The notes under the pieces: generated by a model
What the model saw: the letters and a program-made list of their open reading frames with translations, nothing else
Database searches by the model: none
Told to the model about the DNA's origin: nothing
In this document: piece after piece, positions 8,240-14,366 of the stretch
Position numbering within the stretch: the stretch's first letter is position 1
How the letters are laid out: the number at the start of each line of letters is the position of its first letter
Assembly (NCBI GenBank): GCA_035510715.1
Contig: DATKGQ010000027.1
Coordinates: 1 to 22,355, forward strand
Direction of reading: 5' to 3'
Length of the DNA: 22,355 nucleotides
Origin: DATKGQ01 sp035510715
GTDB lineage: Bacteria; Patescibacteriota; Saccharimonadia; Saccharimonadales; UBA4665
Made by a program: the position numbers and the translations under genes

Positions 8240-8276
8240 AAGACACGATTTATTTAATTGGATATAGTACATATTA
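8240..8276 (+). promoter_or_regulatory. Probable promoter of the ABC transporter gene
   Basis: AAGACA (8240-8245), 17-bp spacer, TATAGT (8263-8268), then 8 nt to ATG 8277. The transcript would have a leader of 0-2 nt; no Shine-Dalgarno site is present. Confidence 0.45.
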
Positions 8277-10055
8277 ATGAAAGAACTTACCCGAATTATT
8301 AAATTCACCGGGTCATTATGGCGGTATTACGTTGTAATCTCATTTTTTACGATTCTGCTGGCCGGCATGAACCAGTTGCAGCCGCTTTTTGTAAAAGGGG
8401 CAATTGATCAAATAACTAAAGCCATCGGCCATGGGCATGCCGATGTTAAACTGGTGGCGATTTTCGCCATACTGATTTTTATTACAGACGTAGCCCAGAC
8501 TTTCTTCAGCAATATCGGCGGCTACTTTGGGGATATGATGTCCACCAAATTGCAGCGGCTTTTTAGCCTGCGCTACTACGAGCATTTACTACGCTTGCCG
8601 CAACACTATTTTGATACCGAACTTACCGGAAAAATTGTTAACCGGATGAACCGAGGTATCAGCCAAATCGGTGACTTCATGCAGATGCTCAGCAATAACT
8701 TTTTGCAGTTTGTTTTTAGCACCATATTTTCGCTTGTCATTGTCGCCTTTTATTCCTGGCCGGTGGCCTTGATGCTGTTTGCCCTGTTCCCGATTTTTAT
8801 TTTATTTACCACTAAATCAAGCAAAAGATGGCAGAAGTACCAAAAGACAATCAACAACGAACAAGATATTGCCAGCGGCCGGTTTAACGAGACAATTAGC
8901 CAGGTCAGAGTGGTTAAAAGCTTTATTCAAGAAGTACGGGAGTTAAGTTTTTTCCGCAAACGATTTAATAAAATCGTTAAGACTACCAGCCCGCAGAGTA
9001 AATTCTGGCATCGGCAAGATGTCTACCGCCGGCTGGTTCTTAATATTATATTTTTAGGCGTATTCGTATATATTTTTGTGGAAACGGCTAATGGTCACTT
9101 CTCCATCGGTACCATGGTTTTGCTGATCCAGTATGCGATGTTGATTCGGATACCGATCTTTACCATCAGTTTCTTAGTAGACCAGACTCAGCGGGCAGTT
9201 GCCAATACCCGGGACTATTTTGAGGTTATGGATATAAAACCACAGATTAACGACCAGCTTAATGCTAAAACGCTTATAATTAGCCGGGCCTTAATCCGGT
9301 TTGAAAATGTTAGTTTTGCTTATGACCACGTACCGGTACTATCAGACTTAAGTTTCAATATTGAACCTGATACCAAAATTGCCTTGGTCGGAGAAAGCGG
9401 TGAGGGCAAAACCACCATAACTAGCCTGCTACTTCGTTTATATGAACCGCTTAAAGGTAAAATCCTGATCGACGAACAGGATATTACTCAAGTTACCCAG
9501 GCCAGTCTGCGGAGCGCAATCGGTGTCGTCTTTCAAGATCCGGCATTATTTAGCGGCACGATTCGTGAAAATATTACCTATGCCAACTCTGTCGCCAGCG
9601 AAGAACAGATTATTGAAGCCGCCCGGGCTGCTAACGCCGAGGAGTTCATTAGCAAATTAGACAGAGGTTATGATACGGAAATTGGCGAACGCGGATTAAA
9701 GCTAAGTGGCGGCCAGAAACAACGCATCGCCATCGCCCGGGCATTTCTGAAAAATGCACCGATATTAATCCTGGATGAAGCTACCAGCAGTTTAGACAGT
9801 AAAAGTGAGCGCATGGTCCATATTGGTCTATCACGGTTGATGCAGGGGCGCACTACACTGATAATCGCCCATAGGCTGTCAACAATTCAGAACGTTGATC
9901 AAATAATTACTCTGCAGGGTGGTACCATAAATGAAATCGGGTCGCCAGAAGAGCTTGCCATTAGCGGCGGAATATATTCTCAATTATTACGCCTGCAGCA
10001 TGGCCATAGTGATAAAAACCAAAAGAAGCTAAAAGAATATGAGTTATCTGGATAA
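8277..10055 (+). CDS. ABC exporter half-transporter (membrane plus ATPase domain)
   Basis: A 592-residue type IV (MsbA/LmrA-like) ABC exporter that should work as a dimer in the cytoplasmic membrane. Residues 1-310 form six membrane helices, with segments near 15-35, 58-78, 140-160, 163-180, 255-270 and 278-300. The ATPase follows: Walker A GESGEGKTT (372-380), Q-loop Gln420 in FQDPALF, signature LSGGQ (476-480), Walker B ILILDEATSSLD (496-507) and H-loop His532 in IIAHRLST. All motifs are intact. The substrate, lipid, drug or peptide, cannot be told from sequence. No second half-transporter adjoins, so a homodimer is likely, or a partner encoded elsewhere. The C-terminal 20 residues are a charged tail. 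Confidence 0.93.
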   Translation: MKELTRIIKFTGSLWRYYVVISFFTILLAGMNQLQPLFVKGAIDQITKAIGHGHADVKLVAIFAILIFITDVAQTFFSNIGGYFGDMMSTKLQRLFSLRYYEHLLRLPQHYFDTELTGKIVNRMNRGISQIGDFMQMLSNNFLQFVFSTIFSLVIVAFYSWPVALMLFALFPIFILFTTKSSKRWQKYQKTINNEQDIASGRFNETISQVRVVKSFIQEVRELSFFRKRFNKIVKTTSPQSKFWHRQDVYRRLVLNIIFLGVFVYIFVETANGHFSIGTMVLLIQYAMLIRIPIFTISFLVDQTQRAVANTRDYFEVMDIKPQINDQLNAKTLIISRALIRFENVSFAYDHVPVLSDLSFNIEPDTKIALVGESGEGKTTITSLLLRLYEPLKGKILIDEQDITQVTQASLRSAIGVVFQDPALFSGTIRENITYANSVASEEQIIEAARAANAEEFISKLDRGYDTEIGERGLKLSGGQKQRIAIARAFLKNAPILILDEATSSLDSKSERMVHIGLSRLMQGRTTLIIAHRLSTIQNVDQIITLQGGTINEIGSPEELAISGGIYSQLLRLQHGHSDKNQKKLKEYELSG

Positions 10056-10220
10056 CAAAAACATTGGATTGGTTAGGGAATAAGTATCCGTTTCTATCGT
10101 TAAAAAGTCCTTATTAAAATAATTAACAATGTTCGTCTTATCCGTCCTAGCCGTATAACCTACGCTCAAAAACCGCTTTTTATTCCATGGGTATGGTTTG
10201 GTGCTAAAAAAAGTAATGTT

Positions 10221-11411
10221 TTAAACTAACATGTTTCTTGGAATATTTACGAGAAAAGTCGAACCTTTGTTAATTTTAGAAGAGACCTCAATGCTGCCGC
10301 CATGCAGGAAGAGGACTTTTTGCGCCCAATATAGTCCCAGGCCGGTACCCTTGACAACATTGGACATAGCATTATCTATCCTGATAAATTTTTTAAATAA
10401 ATTGTGGACATCAGCTTGACAGATACCCACGCCGTTATCTTTTATAGAGACACTTGTTAAGACGTCATTCTGATTAATATCGATTGTTATTTGTGCGCCT
10501 TGCTGTGAGTATTTACTAGCATTATCTAAAATGTTTTCCAATACCATCAGAATCAGATTTTCATCACTATATACCACCACTTTTTTAGCTGGTTTGTTAA
10601 ACACTATGCTTTGGCCGCGGCCCTTAAATAGGATGGCTAGTTCCTTTATAACCAAATTGATTTGTTTAACCATATCATAACTGGATTTATGTAGAATAAG
10701 TTTGCCGGAGTCAACTTTAGCTATTCTAAGTAAATCCTCAATAATTTCTAATTGCCGCTCATTATTAGTATAAGCAACACCGAGCATTTGTTTTTGTCCT
10801 TTCGACATTTTTCCGGCATAGCCGAGACGCAACATATCAATATATTGTTTAACGGCCGTGGCGGGGGTACGTAGCTGGTGCGAAGCCAGCGATATAAATT
10901 CATCTTTGGCCTCATTCAACTGCTGTAACTGGTCACGCTGTTTAATTAAATTGGCGGTCATCCTATGGGAATTTAATTGCAGTATTTTTGCTGACGAAAT
11001 GTCTTCCATGGCTAGTAATATCAGCTGTTTGCTATCAACCCGCTTGGCATTTAATAACATTGTTTTGCGCCCCAGACTCGGAAAATTGAGAGTTAACTCG
11101 TAGTTAGTTAAAACTCCATTTTTTATCGGCAGAATATGTTCTAGTAAGTTCCGAAGTTCTGGAACATCCCATTGTCCATCGCCGAGCTCAAATAGATGTT
11201 TACCCCTGGTATCTTTCTTGCGGACTTTAAATTTAGAATAGAATGCCTTGTTGGCTGTTATCACGTATAAATATTTGTTTAAAATAATAAAAGGCTCTCT
11301 AACAGTTTCGGTAATATCGCGGTAATAGAGCAGATCTTTTTTAAGCTCAAAAATCTGAACGTCCTGATGGATAATTTCCTGGGAATCATTCGTCTTATGA
11401 GGGTCACTCAT
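10221..11411 (-). CDS. Soluble PAS-domain sensor histidine kinase, orphan
   Basis: A two-component sensor kinase of 396 residues without membrane segments, so it senses a cytosolic cue. A PAS domain spans about 30-140 (FIILNKYLYVITANKAF...GDGQWDVPELRNLL). A linker coiled coil follows (140-172). HisKA has the H-box SHQLRTP with phospho-accepting His178. HATPase_c has the N-box ENILDNASKYS (Asn297), G1 DNGVGI (325-330) and G2 GTGLGL (355-360). No response regulator is encoded next to it. ATG 11411 has an AAGGAG 8 nt upstream, a conventional ribosome-binding site. The IS982-family element lies 98 bp upstream and may have altered its promoter region. Confidence 0.9.
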   Translation of the reverse strand: MSDPHKTNDSQEIIHQDVQIFELKKDLLYYRDITETVREPFIILNKYLYVITANKAFYSKFKVRKKDTRGKHLFELGDGQWDVPELRNLLEHILPIKNGVLTNYELTLNFPSLGRKTMLLNAKRVDSKQLILLAMEDISSAKILQLNSHRMTANLIKQRDQLQQLNEAKDEFISLASHQLRTPATAVKQYIDMLRLGYAGKMSKGQKQMLGVAYTNNERQLEIIEDLLRIAKVDSGKLILHKSSYDMVKQINLVIKELAILFKGRGQSIVFNKPAKKVVVYSDENLILMVLENILDNASKYSQQGAQITIDINQNDVLTSVSIKDNGVGICQADVHNLFKKFIRIDNAMSNVVKGTGLGLYWAQKVLFLHGGSIEVSSKINKGSTFLVNIPRNMLV

Positions 11412-11503
11412 GGCATAAACTCCTTGATGGCTTGGTTTTACACCGCAATGTGCGATTAAGCTTAGTAGTTATTTATCCCCAAGTACACACATGCTTGAAT
11501 GTT

Positions 11504-11509
11504 ATTATA
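11504..11509 (+). repeat. Left target-site duplication of the IS982 element (ATTATA)
   Basis: ATTATA directly abuts the left inverted repeat; the same 6 bp recur at 12425-12430 after the right repeat. Confidence 0.7.
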
Positions 11510-12424
11510 ACCTGAGTCTCAAAACCCCCACTAAATAACGAAAACACGCTACACTTTCTTCTGTTCACTTTCAAACAAACAAGGAGAAAATATATGCGTG
11601 TTTTACGTTCACATCATATAACAAACTTGGTAGCCGTGGTAGATAGCTTTCTGCCTCGTGAGTTGCCAAATCCTCGGGGTGGCCGACCGGTCATGCTGCA
11701 TACCAATGAGACTATTGCATTACTGGTATTCTCCGGGTTCGTTGCACCGCAACGCACCATGAAAGGCATCTACACCTGGGCGCAGACGTACTACTACCGC
11801 CGGTTCCATCTACCCAGTTACAAGTCATTTGTCCGGAAATGCCACCAGGCATTGCCTGGTATGTGTTTCATCCTTGACCAACTACTAGTCAAAGGTGCGC
11901 CACTCCGCTTCATGGACAGTACCATGCTGCACGTCTGTAAGCTGGTGCGAGCTGACCGGCACAAGGTTGCCAGGAGCATTGCAGGCTTTGGGAAGAACTG
12001 GCAAGGTTGGCACTACGGGTTTAAGTTACATGCTGCCTGCAATCCAAAAGGACAGCTAGCCGCTGTCTACTTCACGCCAGCCAACGAGCATGACGGCCAA
12101 CAGATACCACATCTCGTCAATGACGCTACGATCATTGCTGTCGGAGATGGCACCTACAATGCCAGCGTTATGCGAAGAAAGATGTGGCGTGAGCACCGAG
12201 CTCACATTCTGGCACCCCCTCACCCCAAGCAGAACAAGAAGATCCTCCAACAGTGGCAACTATTCCTGCTCCACAAACGAGCCAAGATTGAGTGCACCTT
12301 TGACTACCTAAAAGAACACTTACTCCTCGAGACTTCGTTCCCGAGGAGCGTAAACGGCTACGCCGTTCACTACATCCGAACCTTATTGGCTTACCAGCTT
12401 ATGTGGGGGTTTTGAGACTCAGGT
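11510..12424 (+). mobile_element. Complete IS982-family insertion sequence, 915 bp
   Basis: The ends are perfect 22-bp inverted repeats, 11510-11531 and 12403-12424, each starting ACCTGAGTCTCAAAAC when read inward. They are flanked by ATTATA direct repeats, so insertion appears intact and recent. The size, single transposase gene and AC-starting ends fit IS982. Base composition is richer in G+C than the flanks, in keeping with acquisition from another lineage. Confidence 0.88.
11594..12415 (+). CDS. IS982-family DDE transposase, 273 aa
   Basis: It catalyses transposition of the surrounding 915-bp element. The DDE triad is visible as Asp108 in FMDSTMLHVC, Asp185 in AVGDGTY and Glu233 in RAKIECTFDYLKEHL. 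The IS982 hallmark RADRHKVARS...GFGKNWQGWHYGFKLH (about 119-145) and YFTPANEHDG (159-168) are present. Residues 1-60 hold the helical N-terminal part. The start ATG 11594 has a strong AAGGAG 8 nt upstream, unlike most host genes here. The stop is only 9 bp before the element's right end, inside the inverted repeat. The frame is intact, so the element may be active. Confidence 0.92.
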   Translation: MRVLRSHHITNLVAVVDSFLPRELPNPRGGRPVMLHTNETIALLVFSGFVAPQRTMKGIYTWAQTYYYRRFHLPSYKSFVRKCHQALPGMCFILDQLLVKGAPLRFMDSTMLHVCKLVRADRHKVARSIAGFGKNWQGWHYGFKLHAACNPKGQLAAVYFTPANEHDGQQIPHLVNDATIIAVGDGTYNASVMRRKMWREHRAHILAPPHPKQNKKILQQWQLFLLHKRAKIECTFDYLKEHLLLETSFPRSVNGYAVHYIRTLLAYQLMWGF

Positions 12425-12430
12425 ATTATA
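12425..12430 (+). repeat. Right target-site duplication of the IS982 element (ATTATA)
   Basis: Second copy of the 6-bp duplication; see the left copy at 11504-11509. Confidence 0.7.
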
Positions 12431-12578
12431 GTCTTGGATGCAAGTATTGTCAGTGAGAAAACAGGATAGCATAAGTTAGGTTTTTATTACTTGATGTCCT
12501 GTGAGTATTCATTGCTATTTTGATTGGCTATGTTTAACTTTATGATCATGCTATCTTCGCCGACCATTTATAGACTTT

Positions 12579-12962
12579 TTAAAGACCCAGCTTTTTTAGG
12601 GTTTCTTTGTAGTTATTTGAATATTTCTTGGCGTAAATTTTCCATTCCTTATCAAACTCATTTACCAAAACCCTAAATGGTTTATTTTTGTTGCTGGCTT
12701 GCGCGAAAAAGTACGTAGCTTCAATCAAAGTACCCTCAGATATCCCAAATATCCAAAATTCATCGCACACTCCGATAAGGCTACAGCAGACTTCCATAGT
12801 TTTCGCCCGGCCGAGCTTACCGCCCTCAAAATATTTATAGGGTAGCGCATTAAACGGGTGTAACGGCCCCTTATTTTGGTCCGCGACATATTCCATAATT
12901 TTATGCTTCAGGTTGCCAAGACGCGCCGGACTGGCGCAGTAAACTAGATCATTGTATGCCAC
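12579..12962 (-). CDS. Nucleoside 2-deoxyribosyltransferase-like small protein, 127 aa
   Basis: A small alpha/beta protein with features of the nucleoside 2-deoxyribosyltransferase-like fold. An N-terminal strand ends in YCASP, followed by ARLGNLKHKI. Later CDEFWIFGISEGTLIEATYF (about 66-85) resembles the family pattern in which a strand with D-x-x-W is followed by G-T-x-x-E, the Glu being catalytic in true transferases. The substrate is unknown and the assignment rests on motif pattern only. The start is GTG 12962, chosen because an extended -10 (TG-T-TATACT) lies exactly 6 nt upstream. It follows, on the same strand, a second, frameshifted member of the same fold. Confidence 0.65.
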   Translation of the reverse strand: MAYNDLVYCASPARLGNLKHKIMEYVADQNKGPLHPFNALPYKYFEGGKLGRAKTMEVCCSLIGVCDEFWIFGISEGTLIEATYFFAQASNKNKPFRVLVNEFDKEWKIYAKKYSNNYKETLKKLGL

Positions 12963-12977
12963 ATCATCAGTATAACA
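12963..12977 (-). promoter_or_regulatory. Extended -10 promoter setting a leaderless GTG start
   Basis: On the minus strand TG-T-TATACT (12977-12969), GATGAT (6 nt), GTG 12962. The spacing favours GTG as the true start. Confidence 0.5.
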
Positions 12978-13043
12978 ATCTATCTCATGGACAGTTCATA
13001 TAAAATAATTTTTAGCTGGCAATCCTCTGCAATTTTTAATCTA

Positions 13044-13450
13044 TTATTTAACTAGTGATAAATCTTGCCTGATAAGAATTGGCTCGATACCAAGTATTTC
13101 ATCCCGTAGCATTCCATCGGGTATATCATTATAAAGAAATATCTTCTTGCCCAACTCAAAGGCTTTAAACATTTCAAGAAAAGTTGCACCGCCAATATAA
13201 TTTAGCTGTCCATTCTTTTCGTGATTAACAAAATAGCATCATTATTTTTTACCTTTTGTTCTTGCAGATGTAGCATCTCGGCTTTCCAGGTACTGTGTTT
13301 TTTGGCGCCTGCCGCCCTCATTTCATCTTCGCGCCCGGGATTGTCAAAACTATTAGGCAAGGTAACAATATTCCCGGCAGATTCTAACTGGCTCTTTATA
13401 TTAGTAACCTTGTCATAAAATGCCTTGCTGCAGCATATGAAGATTTTCAT
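13044..13450 (-). pseudogene. Nucleoside 2-deoxyribosyltransferase-like gene broken by a -1 frameshift
   Basis: The first frame encodes 82 residues (MKIFICCSKAFYDKV..., ending AILLITKRMDS) and stops at 13202. Stepping back one base at the AAAA run (13219-13216) gives a continuation through NGQLNYIGGATFLEMF, AFELGKKIFLYNDIPDGML and EPILIRQDL to a TAA at 13044-13046, about 135 residues in all. That second half completes the fold (GG-x-T-x-x-E-M, then KKIF and NDIP), so the two halves belong together. Causes could be loss of one A from an original A5 run, an assembly error at a homopolymer, or programmed slippage; there is no strong heptameric slip site. ATG 13450 has an extended -10 exactly 6 nt upstream. 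Confidence 0.75.
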
Positions 13451-13465
13451 TAGTCTATATTATCA
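13451..13465 (-). promoter_or_regulatory. Extended -10 promoter of the frameshifted gene
   Basis: On the minus strand TG-A-TAATAT (13465-13457), AGACTA (6 nt), ATG 13450. Confidence 0.5.
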
Positions 13466-13558
13466 AAAATATAATTGCAGTTTAACCATAATCTGCAAGT
13501 ACATTAGTTACAATTAAAAAGATCCCAATTCTTCAACAGCAATGACTTGGAAAAGCAG

Positions 13559-13786
13559 CTATGGTCTTTGCTTTTTAAATCTATTAATATCTTGTTGGGC
13601 GCGTTTCTCTGTATTGTCCGTTTCTTTGGCTTGTAGTTCTAGGCTAGTAGCTTCGGTTTCTAGCTGGTCTGCCACTTTCTCAAGACCAACTACAGATTTT
13701 TGCATATCGGAAACTTGCTCACGACGTTGCTTAGCTTGTAATCGTGCCTTTTGCGCCATACCCCTGATTTGATCGCCTGCCGCCAT
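13559..13786 (-). CDS. Small coiled-coil protein, 75 aa
   Basis: Unrecognised. Nearly all of the protein (residues 5-70) is a predicted charged helix rich in Gln, Lys, Glu and Ala, with heptad-like hydrophobic spacing (RLQAKQRREQVSDMQKSV, ATSLELQAKETDNTEK). It is probably a coiled coil that oligomerises. There is no membrane segment. ATG 13786 is preceded by a good ribosome-binding site (AGGAAGGGG) and an extended -10 TG-A-TATACT (13819-13811), giving a leader of about 18 nt. A plus-strand frame covers the same bases but lacks such signals. Confidence 0.65.
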   Translation of the reverse strand: MAAGDQIRGMAQKARLQAKQRREQVSDMQKSVVGLEKVADQLETEATSLELQAKETDNTEKRAQQDINRFKKQRP

Positions 13787-13862
13787 ACCATTTCCCCTTC
13801 CTATATATTCAGTATATCACTTGGCCGGCTGCATGCGGCGAAGTTCAAACTGATCTGGGTTT

Positions 13863-14021
13863 TTATAAAACTGCTTGAAGAATAATGTCAGCAACTTTCT
13901 GAGGCTTTAAATGTTGACTATCTATAATCAAAGCATCGGGGCGGTCTTTATAAAATGCCGCAACTCTATCATATCGATCTAGTACCTTTTGGGGCCCAAA
14001 GAATATTGTTAACTGAAACAA
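13863..14021 (-). pseudogene. Remnant of a P-loop nucleotide kinase gene
   Basis: A 52-codon minus-strand frame. Its last 38 residues (DRYDRVAAFYKDRPDAL then IIDSQHLKPQKVADIIL) look like the C-terminal helix-strand-helix of an adenylate/thymidylate-kinase-type enzyme. The first residues LTIFFGPQ resemble the start of a kinase P-loop strand (IFFGPxGSGKG). The simplest reading is an internal deletion that fused a short N-terminal piece to the tail, removing the ATP-binding and lid regions. The only start in frame is TTG 14021. If the N-terminal likeness is chance, it is just a 3' remnant. Confidence 0.45.
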
Positions 14022-14051
14022 AAATCAAGAGGCTAGTATAAAATAATAGGC
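14013..14051 (+). promoter_or_regulatory. Probable promoter of the acpS operon
   Basis: CTGAAA (14013-14018), 18-bp spacer, TATAAA (14037-14042); alternatively TAAAAT (14039-14044) lies 7 nt before ATG 14052. The leader would be 0-3 nt. The minus strand of the same bases reads TATACT, so a divergent promoter for the kinase remnant may overlap. Confidence 0.4.
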
Positions 14052-14366
14052 ATGATAGGCATAGACTTGGTGTTTATTCCGGAATTCCAAAAACAACTTG
14101 ACTTAGGCGGTAGGGCATTTATACAAAATGCCTTCAGCGTATCAGAGCTCAAGAATCAAAAGACTGAGCATTTAGCTGGATTATGGGCGGCCAAAGAGGC
14201 AGTTATAAAAGCGGCTGATTCGGTTCCTAAAAAAATGGCCGATATTGTAATTACCAGCGACGCTTCGCAAAAACCATTCGCCTTGGTAGGATCGCAAAAA
14301 TTCGCTATATCAATTTCTCACCATGGTGAATACGCGGTTGCAGTCGCCTATAGGACAGAACAATGA
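14052..14366 (+). CDS. acpS: Holo-acyl-carrier-protein synthase (4'-phosphopantetheinyl transferase)
   Basis: It transfers 4'-phosphopantetheine from CoA to the conserved serine of an acyl carrier protein. Signatures: MIGIDLVFI at the N-terminus (Asp5 binds metal), the core LAGLWAAKEAVIKA (about 41-54; the Glu is a second metal ligand), and ISISHHGEYAVAVA near the end. At 104 residues it is a little shorter than the usual 115-125. Its last 4 bases overlap the start of the next gene (ATGA), implying translational coupling. That next protein contains an ACP domain, the obvious substrate. It may also serve other carriers; none is in the window. Confidence 0.9.
   Translation: MIGIDLVFIPEFQKQLDLGGRAFIQNAFSVSELKNQKTEHLAGLWAAKEAVIKAADSVPKKMADIVITSDASQKPFALVGSQKFAISISHHGEYAVAVAYRTEQ

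Noticed and set aside
13202..13230. Programmed -1 frameshift in the NDT-like gene
   Set aside because: No classical X-XXY-YYZ heptamer is present (only an A4 run) and I saw no strong downstream hairpin; mutation or sequencing error is simpler.
13542..13772. Plus-strand frame rich in Cys and Ser opposite the coiled-coil gene
   Set aside because: No promoter or ribosome-binding site; the minus strand has both and a sensible helical protein.
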